Source: Hansschlegelia plantiphila (GTDB lineage: Bacteria > Pseudomonadota > Alphaproteobacteria > Rhizobiales > Methylopilaceae). Taken from it: 64,000 nt of DNA. The DNA lies in contig NZ_BSFI01000019.1 of the NCBI RefSeq assembly GCF_027922265.1, positions 1 through 64,000 on the forward strand, written 5' to 3'. A model generated the notes under the pieces. The model was not told the origin of the DNA, did not search any database, and saw only the letters and a list, made by a program, of their open reading frames with translations. Of the stretch, positions 8,364-16,780 are shown piece by piece. The position numbers and the translations under genes are program-made. Within the stretch, counting starts at the first letter, position 1. Each line of letters opens with the position of its first letter.

Positions 8364-9685
8364 TCGTATTCCTTCGGCAGATGCGTCCCGAGCAGGCGCC
8401 GAAGCTCCTTCCTCCGGATGTCCGCATAGAGGTCGACGTAGTCGCTCCCGAGATGGCGGCGCATCTCGGCGCTCCCGGTCAGCAGATCCAGCGCGGCGAG
8501 GACGTCGGTCGGGACGGCGTCGTCCTGGATCAGGTTGGCGTTCCCGGTTGACGAAGCTCCGGGATCGATCCGGTTCTCCAGTCCATGGATCACGCTCGCG
8601 AGCACGCTCGCGGCGACCAGATAAGGGTTGGCGTCGCCGCCCGCGATTCGATGCTCGATCCGCCGCGCCTCGGGCTTGCTCATCGGAATCCGGAACGCGA
8701 CGGAGCGGTTGTCGCGGCCCCAGGTCCGGTTGATCGGCGCGAAGCTGCCGGGGACGAAGCGCCGAAAGGAGTTCAGGTTCGGCGCCTGGAGCGCCATCGC
8801 CGCCGGCATGAGGTCGCGGATTCCGCCGATCGCGTGGCGCAGCCGCTCGTCGCCGTCGTCGAGACCGAAGATGTTGCGCCCCTCGCCATCGATCAGGCTG
8901 AGATGGAGGTGCAGGCCGTCGCCGGGCTGATCTGCGAAGGGCTTCGCCATGAAGGTGACGTCGAGCCCGTTCGCCCGCGCCGCGTTCCACAGAATCTGGC
9001 GGAGCAGGATCACCTCGTCCGCGGCGCGGCCGGGCTGGTCGCCATGATGGAGGTTGATCTCGAACTGGCCGAGACCGGTCTCGGTGGTGACGCCGCCGAT
9101 ACGGATATCCATCGCGTCGGCAAAGGCCTCGACCGTCTGAAAGAAGGGCGCCAGCGCGTCCAGCACGGGGGTGCCGTGCGAGCGTGCACCCGCCGGGATG
9201 GCGGCGATCTGCGCGGGCAGCAGCGGGCCGCCGTCCGCCGCGCGCTGTTGCGCGATCACATAGAACTCGAGCTCGAACGCCATGACCGGGCGAAGCCCGA
9301 GCGCCGCAAGCCTCGCGACGACGCCGTCGAGGACGTTGCGCGGGTCGCAGCCGAGCGGCTCGCCGTCGAAGGCGTTCATGCGGAGCAGCACCTGTGCGGT
9401 CCGATCGGACCACGGCAGGCGGACGGCGGAGCCCGCGACCGCCGCTCCGACGCCGTCCGGATCGCCGTCCGAAATCCCTCGCCCGCCGGCGTCGAGACAC
9501 TCGCCGGGCGTCGTCAGCGCCATGATCGCCTGCGGGATCATCACGCCGTTCCGGATCGCCTCGGCCGCCTTCTCGCGCGGGAGACGCTTGCCGCGGAGAT
9601 GGCCGTCGAGGTCGACGAACACCGCGTCGACGTTTGCGATGTCGGGATGGGCGTCGAGCAGCTGCTCCAGATTGGACGGGGTCAT
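8351..9685 (-). CDS. Glutamine synthetase family protein (gamma-glutamylpolyamine synthetase-like)
   Basis: 444 residues, with the type I glutamine synthetase fold. The N-terminal beta-grasp carries VDLDGHLRGKRLP, and the catalytic domain has MAFELEFYV (metal ligands), the NLHHGDQ and GDGLHLHLSL blocks and NRSVAFRIP (phosphate-binding arginines). It lacks the features of the ammonium-assimilating GlnA and fits the PuuA class, which joins glutamate to an amine using ATP. The start ATG at 9685 overlaps the hydantoinase B stop by 4 bases. It precedes a PuuB-like oxidase, the same order of reactions as in the Puu pathway. Confidence 0.88.
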   Translation of the reverse strand: MTPSNLEQLLDAHPDIANVDAVFVDLDGHLRGKRLPREKAAEAIRNGVMIPQAIMALTTPGECLDAGGRGISDGDPDGVGAAVAGSAVRLPWSDRTAQVLLRMNAFDGEPLGCDPRNVLDGVVARLAALGLRPVMAFELEFYVIAQQRAADGGPLLPAQIAAIPAGARSHGTPVLDALAPFFQTVEAFADAMDIRIGGVTTETGLGQFEINLHHGDQPGRAADEVILLRQILWNAARANGLDVTFMAKPFADQPGDGLHLHLSLIDGEGRNIFGLDDGDERLRHAIGGIRDLMPAAMALQAPNLNSFRRFVPGSFAPINRTWGRDNRSVAFRIPMSKPEARRIEHRIAGGDANPYLVAASVLASVIHGLENRIDPGASSTGNANLIQDDAVPTDVLAALDLLTGSAEMRRHLGSDYVDLYADIRRKELRRLLGTHLPKEYEWYL

Positions 9686-11355
9686 GTTCGGTCCGGAGCG
9701 TGATAGCCGTAAGCCGCGCGCGCCTTCGATGGGCTGATCTTACCTTCGTGGAGGTCCCGCGCGATCCGCTCGATGGGACGGCTTGCGGGATCGCCCCAGC
9801 CGCCGCCGCCGCCCGTCACCGTCACCAGACGGTCTCCGGCGTCGACCAGCATGCGGTTCTTGGTGATGGGAATGCGGGTTCCGTCGGCCTTCTCGAGCAC
9901 GAGGCGCGCTGGCTCGCCCGTCCGCCCGCCGTTCGCTCCCCAGGGCGCGAAGTCGGCGCGGGTCTGCTCGGTGTAGAACACCACGTCGCACCGATCGAGA
10001 AACTCGTAGATCCTGCGGATGCCCAGCCCCCCCTGGCGTTCGCCGGCGCCGCCGGAGTCCGGAACGAGCTCGGTCGTGGCGATGCGGATCGGATACTGCC
10101 GCTCGCAGACCTCCATGGGAAGCAGCCCGACATTCCCCAGGTAGGGGTCGACGGCGTTGAGCCCGTCATAAAACGCGTTGCCGCCCATGCCGCCGCCGAG
10201 GTCGTCGGCCATGACGACGGGCAGCCCGGTGCGGGGATGCCGGCATTCGGCGGCGAGGCTCGAGAAGCCGACGAAGGACCCCGCGACCGCGAGGTCCGGC
10301 TTGAACTGCGAGATCGCGCGCACGATCGTGTCGGTGATCCGCTGGGCCGCGAGATGGCGCAGGCTCACCGCCGCCGGGAACGCCGGGTTCACCGCGGTGC
10401 GCTCGGGCAGAACGATCCTCAGAGGACGCAGGCCGCCCGCGGTCTGATCGGCCTCTGGATCGAAGGCCGCCTTCACGGCGAAGATGACGGCCGAAAGGCT
10501 CGCCGTCCGCGAGCAATTCATGCCGCCGGACATCTGCGGATCGGTGCCGGTGAAGTCGACGATCAGCTCGTCTCCGGCGACCTCCACCGAGACCGCGATC
10601 TTCACGGGCTCGTCGCCCGTCCCGTCATTGTCCAGGAAACCTTCGGCCGCGCCGCGGCCGTCGGGGGTATCGGCGAGCACCTTGCGGATGCGGCGCTCGC
10701 CCTGATCCAGCCGCTCCGCCATCGCGGCCTCGAGCGTCTTTACGCCGTATTTGCCCACGACGTCGGCCATCCGCCGCACGCCGAGCTTCGCCGCGGCGAT
10801 CTGCGCCCGCAGATCGCCGAGACTGGCGATCGGGTCGCGGGTGTTGTTCTCGAAGTAGCGCAGCAGAGCGACGCTCTCGCGGCCTGCCTCCACCAGCTTC
10901 ACCCAGGGGAAGCGCAGGCCCTCCTCGTAGATCGAGCGGTTGGCGAAGCCTTCCGTGCCGGGGTTGGTGCCGCCGATGTCGTTGTGGTGCGCGAGGTTTC
11001 CCACCCAGGCGATCACGCGGCCTTCCGCGAAGACCGGCGCGAAGATGTGGATGTCGAGCGTGTGGGTGCAGCCGCGATAGGGATCGTTGCCGATGAAGAT
11101 GTCGCCGGGCGCGATCGTCTCGGTCGGATTTTCAGCCAGCAGGTGCGGCATGGAGTAGGTCATGGATCCGAGCAGGGCCGGGATGTTCGCGTCCTCTGCG
11201 ACCGCCTGGCCGCCCGCATCGAACAGCGCGCAGGAATAGTCGAGCATCTCGCGGATGATCGGCGAGTGCGAGCTGCGGCGGAGCGCGTCTCCGCTCTCGC
11301 CGATCAGCGCCTTGAGCGCGCTGCCGATCACCGCGACCGTGACAGGATCGATCAT
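9682..11355 (-). CDS. Hydantoinase B/oxoprolinase family protein
   Basis: 557-residue HyuB-type subunit, normally in an ATP-dependent complex with HyuA that opens a cyclic amide such as 5-oxoproline, hydantoin or N-methylhydantoin. Characteristic stretches are SHSPIIREMLDYSCALFD at the N-terminus, GDIFIGNDPYRGCTHTLDIH, and a glycine-rich C-terminal end TGGGGGWGDP. Its start overlaps the HyuA stop by 4 bases and its stop overlaps the glutamine synthetase start by 4 bases, so translation is coupled. The substrate is not readable from sequence; acetone carboxylase is related, but its third subunit is absent. Confidence 0.9.
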   Translation of the reverse strand: MIDPVTVAVIGSALKALIGESGDALRRSSHSPIIREMLDYSCALFDAGGQAVAEDANIPALLGSMTYSMPHLLAENPTETIAPGDIFIGNDPYRGCTHTLDIHIFAPVFAEGRVIAWVGNLAHHNDIGGTNPGTEGFANRSIYEEGLRFPWVKLVEAGRESVALLRYFENNTRDPIASLGDLRAQIAAAKLGVRRMADVVGKYGVKTLEAAMAERLDQGERRIRKVLADTPDGRGAAEGFLDNDGTGDEPVKIAVSVEVAGDELIVDFTGTDPQMSGGMNCSRTASLSAVIFAVKAAFDPEADQTAGGLRPLRIVLPERTAVNPAFPAAVSLRHLAAQRITDTIVRAISQFKPDLAVAGSFVGFSSLAAECRHPRTGLPVVMADDLGGGMGGNAFYDGLNAVDPYLGNVGLLPMEVCERQYPIRIATTELVPDSGGAGERQGGLGIRRIYEFLDRCDVVFYTEQTRADFAPWGANGGRTGEPARLVLEKADGTRIPITKNRMLVDAGDRLVTVTGGGGGWGDPASRPIERIARDLHEGKISPSKARAAYGYHAPDRT

Positions 11356-13388
11356 GACGTCGCCTCTTCCATCATGATGCAGTCGCGTTCGTCCACGACG
11401 GCCGACCAGCCCGGCGGCAACACGGTCGTGGCGTCGATCTGTTCGATGATCGCGGGGCCCGCGACCGTCTGTCCGGGCCGCAGGCTGAACCGCTCGAGGA
11501 CCGGCGTGTCGAGATAGCAGCCGGACTCCTCGAACCAGACCTCCCGCCGGCCGCCCGCTCCATGCGGCGCATGAGAGGCGGAGGGCAGATCCCGGCCGTC
11601 GGCGAGACTGCGCCCGACGACGCGGGCGGCGGTGACTTCGACCTGGGCGTCCGGCGCGCTGTGGCCATAGGTCTTCTCGTGCATCTCGTGGAAGCGGGCG
11701 AGGATTTCGTGAAAGGCTTCGCCCGGACTGGTCGGGATGGTGACTGCGTATTCCTGGCCGAAATAGCGGACGTCGAGCGCATGGTCGCAGCGGCGTCGGT
11801 CTTCCGGAATGCCATCGATCTCGAGGTTCCGGAGCGCCCGGCGCTCCAGCTCGGCCTGCGACGCCTCGATCTCGGAGACCTCCAGCCGGGCGGCGTCGAC
11901 CAGCATCGGCTGCGAAAGATCGTGCCTTAGTTCGGCGGAGAGCAGCCCCGCGGCGCTGAACAGACCGGGATGCGGCGGGATGAGCACACGCGGAATCTGG
12001 AGCGCCTTGGCGAGCGCGACCGCGCTCAGCCCGCCGGCTCCGCCGGCGGCGACCAGCGTGAACTCGCGCAGGTTGTCGCCATGGCGCGCGGCCGACCGCA
12101 GGATCGCGCCCGCCATGTTGGCCTCCATCACCGAGACGATCCCGAGCGCAGCCTGTTCGAGCCCCAGGCCCACTTGTGCGGCGAGACCGCCGACCGCGGC
12201 GCAGGCGGCGTCGCGGTCGAGCTTCAACCCGCCGCCGAGCAGGCCGGCGGGACTGAGGCGGCGGAGCACGAGCTGCGCGTCGGTCACGGTTGGTTTGTCG
12301 CCGCCAAGGCCGAAGCAGACTGGGCCCGGATAGGCGCCCGCGCTTTGCGGGCCGACCTGCAGGGCGCCGCCGCCGTCGATCCAGGCGATGCTGCCGCCGC
12401 CGGCTCCGATGGTCTCGATCTCGAGGTTCGCGACATGGAGCGGCAGGCCGTTGGGCAGGCTCATGTCGAACCGCAGGCGCGCCTCGCCCTCCGCTACGAT
12501 CCCGATGTCCGCGCTCGTGCCGCCGACGTCCAGCGTGACGAGGTTGCGGACCCTAAGCATGGCGCCCGTCACCACGCCTGCGACGACGCCCGCCGCCGGC
12601 CCCGACAGCACGAGGTTGTGCGCCCGCTCGCCCATCGAGCGGAGCGCGGTCGCGAGTCCGCCGCTGCTCTGGATGATGTAGAGCTCCGCCCTGAAGCCGG
12701 CGTCCGAGAGCCGATGCTGCAGACGCCGGACGTACGGATCGAGCAGGGGGGCGAGAGCGGCGTTGACCGTAGCGGCCATGAAGCGCGGATATTCGCGCGG
12801 CTCCCGCGAAACGTCGGAGGACGCGATGCAGTAGACGCCCGCCGCCTCCTCGGCGACGAGCTCGACGAGGCGGCGCTCATGCGCCGGGTTCATGAAGGAG
12901 AACAGGCCGGTCACGGCGATCGCCGCGCTGCCTTCCGCGACGAGCAGCCGGATCGCCGCGCGCGCGGCGGCCTCGTCGAGCGGCTCGACCTCGGAGCCGT
13001 CGGCGGCGATGCGGCCAGCGATCTCGGCGCGGCGGTTCCGGGGCGCCAGCACCGGCTTAGGCCTGTGCAGCAGGTCGTATGGGCGCAGGCGCTGCTGCGT
13101 GCCGATCTCGATGACGTCGCGGCAGCCGGACGTCGCGAGAACGCCCGCCGGCGCGTAGGCCTCCTCGATCACCACATTGGTCGCGATGGTGGTGCCGTGC
13201 ATCACCGCGTCGATGTCCTCCGGCGCCAGCCCGGCGCGCGCGATGAGACGCGATATGCCGTCGAGAATGGCGGCGTCCGGGCTCGCTGGTTGCGACGGAA
13301 CCTTCTCCACGAGGAGAACGCCGGCCTCGTCGTCGACGAGGACGCAATCGGTGAAAGTGCCGCCCGTGTCGACGCCAATTCTTCGCAT
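11352..13388 (-). CDS. Hydantoinase A/oxoprolinase family protein
   Basis: 678-residue HyuA-type ATP-binding subunit. The N-terminal motif RRIGVDTGGTFTDCVLVD and the central LTLDVGGTSADIGIV form the actin/HSP70-like nucleotide fold, and the C-terminus ends in the family's PAIIEQIDATTVLPPGW block. The ATG at 13388 puts the phosphate loop at residue 6, as usual; a TTG 51 bases upstream is less likely. It is the first gene of the operon hyuA-hyuB-PuuA-PuuB and diverges from the TetR gene, with an operator-like dyad 77 bases upstream. Confidence 0.9.
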   Translation of the reverse strand: MRRIGVDTGGTFTDCVLVDDEAGVLLVEKVPSQPASPDAAILDGISRLIARAGLAPEDIDAVMHGTTIATNVVIEEAYAPAGVLATSGCRDVIEIGTQQRLRPYDLLHRPKPVLAPRNRRAEIAGRIAADGSEVEPLDEAAARAAIRLLVAEGSAAIAVTGLFSFMNPAHERRLVELVAEEAAGVYCIASSDVSREPREYPRFMAATVNAALAPLLDPYVRRLQHRLSDAGFRAELYIIQSSGGLATALRSMGERAHNLVLSGPAAGVVAGVVTGAMLRVRNLVTLDVGGTSADIGIVAEGEARLRFDMSLPNGLPLHVANLEIETIGAGGGSIAWIDGGGALQVGPQSAGAYPGPVCFGLGGDKPTVTDAQLVLRRLSPAGLLGGGLKLDRDAACAAVGGLAAQVGLGLEQAALGIVSVMEANMAGAILRSAARHGDNLREFTLVAAGGAGGLSAVALAKALQIPRVLIPPHPGLFSAAGLLSAELRHDLSQPMLVDAARLEVSEIEASQAELERRALRNLEIDGIPEDRRRCDHALDVRYFGQEYAVTIPTSPGEAFHEILARFHEMHEKTYGHSAPDAQVEVTAARVVGRSLADGRDLPSASHAPHGAGGRREVWFEESGCYLDTPVLERFSLRPGQTVAGPAIIEQIDATTVLPPGWSAVVDERDCIMMEEATS

Positions 13389-13464
13389 TCGCGAGTTTCC
13401 CGGAGAAAGCGCAAGTGTTGCGGAGGGTCGCTCCGACAAAGCAACAAACCGGAATTATCAGTTT

Positions 13465-13478
13465 TGGTCAAGCGACCA
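13465..13478. promoter_or_regulatory. Operator-like dyad 1 for the TetR regulator
   Basis: TGGTC-AAGC-GACCA is a perfect inverted repeat in an otherwise AT-richer divergent promoter region between the hydantoinase operon and the TetR gene. Two further copies of TGRTC-N4-GACCW occur at 14312-14325 and 14463-14476. Confidence 0.55.
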
Positions 13479-13581
13479 GATTTTAGATGGCTGATAGGAC
13501 GCCGGCGCCTTCGCGTTCGAGGGCCGAACGCTCTATAGAGGCGGGCAGGGTCGGCCTCTGCGGGTCGAGGGGGAGCGGGAT

Positions 13582-14274
13582 TTGGCCGCGAAGAAAGAGC
13601 ATCTGGCCGTTGAGAAGGACTCGCCTGCGTCAGCCACGGTCGCCGGCGGCGTCACGGGTCGGCGGGCCGGCCGCAAGGCGCGCGAGACGCGGGAGCGGCT
13701 GATCGAGGGCGCTCTCCTCGCACTGTGCGAAGACGGGGTGATCGGGACCACGACCCGAAAGATAGCCGACAAGGCCGACGTGCGCCTCGGCACGTTGCAC
13801 TACCACTTCGAGACCAAGGACGCCTTGCTGCTCGCCGTGCTGGACACGCTGGGATCGAAGCTTGCGCAGACCTTGCGGCGTGGCGTCGCCGGCAGCCGCG
13901 ATCTCGACGAGTGCATCGAGCGCGCCCTTCTGACGGACTGGGCGTTCGCCGAAGAGAACATGGCGATCCAGATCGTGCAGTACGAGCTGACGCTCTATGC
14001 GCTGCGGACCGAGGGGGCCCCCTGGATGGCGAAGCGCCAATACCGCGACTACGTCCGCGCGCATGTGGACATCTTCGGCGTCCACGCGCCGAACGACCGG
14101 CCGTCGACGACCGAGAGCGTCCACAAGCTGTCCCAGCTGGTCATGGCCGGCATCGACGGAATCATCCTGCAGGAGCTGGCCGACCCCAATCTCGCGCGGT
14201 CCCGGATGGCGGTTCGCGGCCTGATCGGAGCGATGCAGGCGCTCGCTCGGTCGCTCTCGCTGATTTCGGGGTGA
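13582..14274 (+). CDS. TetR family transcriptional regulator
   Basis: 230-residue repressor. The N-terminal helix-turn-helix covers RERLIEGALLALCEDG, TTTRKIADKADVRLGTLHYHFETKDALL (about residues 37-80), and the rest is the all-helical ligand and dimer domain. No ATG is suitably placed. TTG at 13582 follows the purine-rich GGGAG at 13571-13575 and is the best start. It lies between the amine-catabolism operon and the polyamine-type transporter, and the three shared dyads make it the probable local repressor. The ligand would logically be the transported amine or an intermediate (inference). Confidence 0.85.
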   Translation: MAAKKEHLAVEKDSPASATVAGGVTGRRAGRKARETRERLIEGALLALCEDGVIGTTTRKIADKADVRLGTLHYHFETKDALLLAVLDTLGSKLAQTLRRGVAGSRDLDECIERALLTDWAFAEENMAIQIVQYELTLYALRTEGAPWMAKRQYRDYVRAHVDIFGVHAPNDRPSTTESVHKLSQLVMAGIDGIILQELADPNLARSRMAVRGLIGAMQALARSLSLISG

Positions 14275-14311
14275 CGCAGGCGGGAGCCGCTTCGGCGTTC
14301 CGCCTGCCTGT

Positions 14312-14325
14312 TGGTCGAGTGACCT
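14312..14325. promoter_or_regulatory. Operator-like dyad 2 for the TetR regulator
   Basis: TGGTC-GAGT-GACCT matches dyads 1 and 3 in both half-sites except for the last base. It lies 37 bases after the TetR stop codon. Confidence 0.45.
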
Positions 14326-14397
14326 AAAGCCGCGACGTCGCGTTTAGCCCTTTGCGATGGCATATGCTTAGCGGATACGCAGAGAGATGCTTAATGT

Positions 14398-14438
14398 GTC
14401 GCCATTTTGCAGGATGGCGACTGATAATCAGTTTTTTT
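14398..14438 (+). terminator. Probable intrinsic terminator after the TetR gene
   Basis: An 8-base perfect stem GTCGCCAT / ATGGCGAC (14398-14405 and 14414-14421) with an 8-base loop is followed, after a small palindrome, by seven consecutive T at 14432-14438. The distance from stem to T tract (10 bases) is longer than ideal. Confidence 0.5.
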
Positions 14439-14462
14439 CTTCAAGATTGTTGTTGACGTTTA

Positions 14463-14476
14463 TGATCGTACGACCA
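14463..14476. promoter_or_regulatory. Operator-like dyad 3 in the importer promoter
   Basis: TGATC-GTAC-GACCA shares TGRTC-N4-GACCA with dyad 1. It falls between a TTGACG -35-like element (14453-14458) and the expected -10 position, so a bound repressor would block RNA polymerase. Confidence 0.5.
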
Positions 14477-14586
14477 AAAATCATGTGGCTTGCGATCGGT
14501 CCGGTCGCCGCCGGCTTGTCTCTCCCGCGACCGCGGGCGGCATGAGTGAGGCGCACTTGTTTCCGATTGATGGAAGGAGGCACAGC

Positions 14587-15717
14587 ATGCAGTCCCCCTG
14601 GTCGCCCAGCGCCTCGCTCTCCCGCCGTCGGTTGCTCCAGGGCGCCGCTACGATCGGCGCCGTCTCCGCCTTCGGCGGCGTCGCGCGGCCTGCCTTCGCC
14701 GCTGACCCCAAGCGCGTCTCCTATGTGGGCTGGGAGGGCTACGACTCCGGCTTCCACGTCGGGAGCTTCCTCGCCGACAACAACGCGACCATCGACACGA
14801 CCTACATCAACACGTCCGAGGACATGACCACCAAGCTGCGCTCCGGCGGCGTCGGGACGGTGGACCTCACGACCTACAATCACATGTACAACCCGCTGAT
14901 GGGCGAGGCCGGACTGCTGACGGCGCTGGACGTCAAGCGGCTGCCGAGCTTTGACAAGCTTCTTCCGCAGTTCAAGAAGATGGCGGCGAGCGAGAGCGAC
15001 GGAACCTGCTACGGCGTGCCGTTCACGTTCAGCTCCTGCGCGCTGCTCTACAATCCGAAGAAGATCCCGGTCGCGCCGACGTCGTGGAAGGATTTTCTGA
15101 AGCCGGAATACAAGGGTAGGGTCGCGCTGTTCAGCGACATGCTGACGAACATCCTCGTCTGGGCGCCCGTCGCCACCGGCGTCAAGGATCCGACCCGGAT
15201 GAACAAGGCGCAGCTCGACCAGACGATCGAGATGCTGATCACGCTGAAGAAGGACCACGTCCGCGCCATGCCGGCGAGCCTCGGCGACGGCGCCGAGCTG
15301 CTGATCCGCGGCGAGGCCGACATGATCATGGGCTGGGAGCCGATGGTCTCCTGGTGCAAGGCCAAGGACGTCGAGGTGAAGATCGCAAAGCCCGTCGAGG
15401 GCACCTGGGCCTTCGTCGACACCTTCAACATCGCCAAGGACGCGCCGAACCTCGAACTCGACTATGCCTTCGTGGAGCAGGCGATCAGCGTTGAGGCCCA
15501 GGCCGCCTTCGGCAACGCCAACCTGCTTGGCGTCGTCAACGCCGACGCGGTGAAGAGCCTGACCCCCGAGGTCAAGGCGCTCTATGACTTCGACAACCTC
15601 GACGCCTATTTCCAGCACGCCCGGATCTATCCGCGGATGTTCGGCACGGAGAGCGACGGCGAGCACGTGACCTATGATGAGGTTCTGGACGGCTACGAGC
15701 GGTTCCTGAAGGCCTGA
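14587..15717 (+). CDS. Periplasmic substrate-binding protein, spermidine/putrescine type
   Basis: 376-residue PotD-like binding protein. A twin-arginine-type signal SRRRLLQGAATIGAVSAF is followed by an Ala-X-Ala-like cleavage region near residue 38, and the mature chain begins with ADPKRVSYVGWEGYDSG. An ideal ribosome site AAGGAGG (14574-14580) lies 6 bases before the ATG at 14587, which decides this start over upstream codons. It is the first gene of the potDABC-like operon. The polyamine preference is inferred from family and from neighbouring gamma-glutamyl-amine enzymes. Confidence 0.88.
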   Translation: MQSPWSPSASLSRRRLLQGAATIGAVSAFGGVARPAFAADPKRVSYVGWEGYDSGFHVGSFLADNNATIDTTYINTSEDMTTKLRSGGVGTVDLTTYNHMYNPLMGEAGLLTALDVKRLPSFDKLLPQFKKMAASESDGTCYGVPFTFSSCALLYNPKKIPVAPTSWKDFLKPEYKGRVALFSDMLTNILVWAPVATGVKDPTRMNKAQLDQTIEMLITLKKDHVRAMPASLGDGAELLIRGEADMIMGWEPMVSWCKAKDVEVKIAKPVEGTWAFVDTFNIAKDAPNLELDYAFVEQAISVEAQAAFGNANLLGVVNADAVKSLTPEVKALYDFDNLDAYFQHARIYPRMFGTESDGEHVTYDEVLDGYERFLKA

Positions 15718-15730
15718 CCCCGGAACCGCG

Positions 15731-16780
15731 ATGCCCCCGGACGCGCTGCTGAGACTGGACGGTGTGACGAGGCGGTACGGCGATCATGTCGCCGTCGCTC
15801 CGACGGACCTGTCCATCCAGGCCGGCGATTTCTTCGCCATTCTGGGGCCGTCCGGCTGCGGCAAGACGACCTTGCTGCGCATGATCGGCGGCTTCGTCGC
15901 GCCCTCGGCCGGGACGGTCTGGATCGACGGCGCGGATGTCACCAGGCTGGGACCCGAACGCCGTCCGAGCGGGATGGTGTTCCAGAACTACGGCCTGTTC
16001 CAGCACATGACCGTGCGCCAGAACATCGCCTACGGCCTGAAGCTGAGACGCGAGCCCAGGGCCCGCATCGACGCCGCGGTCGACGAGATGATGGACCTCG
16101 TCCACCTCCGGCATCTCGCCGACCGGCCGGCTCCGCAGCTTTCCGGCGGGCAGCGCCAGCGCGTGGCGCTCGCCCGCGCGCTGATCCTGAAACCGAAGGT
16201 GCTTCTGCTCGATGAGCCGCTGGCCGCCCTTGATCTGAAGCTGCGCAAGACCATGCACGGCGAACTCCGCGCCCTCCATCAGGCGATCGGCGGCACCTTC
16301 ATCCTGGTGTCCCATGACCAGAGCGAGGTCATGACGCTCGCGGACCGCGTGGCGGTCATGGACGGCGGCCGCATCGTCCAGGAAGGATCGCCGCGCGACA
16401 TCTACACGAAGCCGGCCGACGCCTTCGTCTCGACCTTCATTGGCGAAGCCAACGTGATCCCCGGGATCCGGCGCGGCGGCAGGATCGATCTGGGGCCGGA
16501 CGCGCGCCTCGACCACGCCGGGCGCGACGGTCCGGTCAACATCATGCTGCGCCCGGAGCAGATGGAGCTCGATCCGCCATCGGGCGCGCCGAGCCTCGAA
16601 GCCAGCGTCGTGGATCTGATCTTCCTCGGCCCCTTCACGCATCTGCATTGCGCGCTCGACGACGGAGTCCGGCTGCTGGTGCATCTGGAAAGCCGCAAGC
16701 TCGCGACGTTTCCCGCGCCGGGCGGCCGTGTCCGGCTGGGCTGGAACCCGAGCGAGCAACTGGTGCTGGACGCGCCGTGA
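15731..16780 (+). CDS. ABC transporter ATPase, PotA-like
   Basis: 349 residues. Walker A GPSGCGKTT, signature LSGGQRQRVALARAL and Walker B LLLDEPLAALD are followed by the switch His in VSHDQSEV. The C-terminal about 90 residues form a TOBE-type domain (NIMLRPEQMEL), as in the polyamine and spermidine class. Its stop codon overlaps the first permease start. It powers the importer encoded on both sides. Confidence 0.92.
   Translation: MPPDALLRLDGVTRRYGDHVAVAPTDLSIQAGDFFAILGPSGCGKTTLLRMIGGFVAPSAGTVWIDGADVTRLGPERRPSGMVFQNYGLFQHMTVRQNIAYGLKLRREPRARIDAAVDEMMDLVHLRHLADRPAPQLSGGQRQRVALARALILKPKVLLLDEPLAALDLKLRKTMHGELRALHQAIGGTFILVSHDQSEVMTLADRVAVMDGGRIVQEGSPRDIYTKPADAFVSTFIGEANVIPGIRRGGRIDLGPDARLDHAGRDGPVNIMLRPEQMELDPPSGAPSLEASVVDLIFLGPFTHLHCALDDGVRLLVHLESRKLATFPAPGGRVRLGWNPSEQLVLDAP

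Larger units (their letters stand above)
14275..14586. other. Intergenic region upstream of the polyamine-type importer
   Basis: No gene is visible. The region contains two operator-like dyads (14312-14325, 14463-14476), a 12-base palindrome CGCGACGTCGCG (14331-14342), a terminator-like hairpin and a possible promoter with TTGACG at 14453-14458 directly before the second dyad. Confidence 0.6.

Noticed and set aside
8364..9500. FAD oxidase extended to 9500
   Set aside because: The extension overlaps the whole glutamine synthetase gene in another frame and lacks any domain; the FAD motif is about 35 residues from the GTG at 8363.
9634..11517. 627-codon open frame on the plus strand
   Set aside because: It lies opposite the hydantoinase B gene, whose domains are clear; the translation has no recognisable family.
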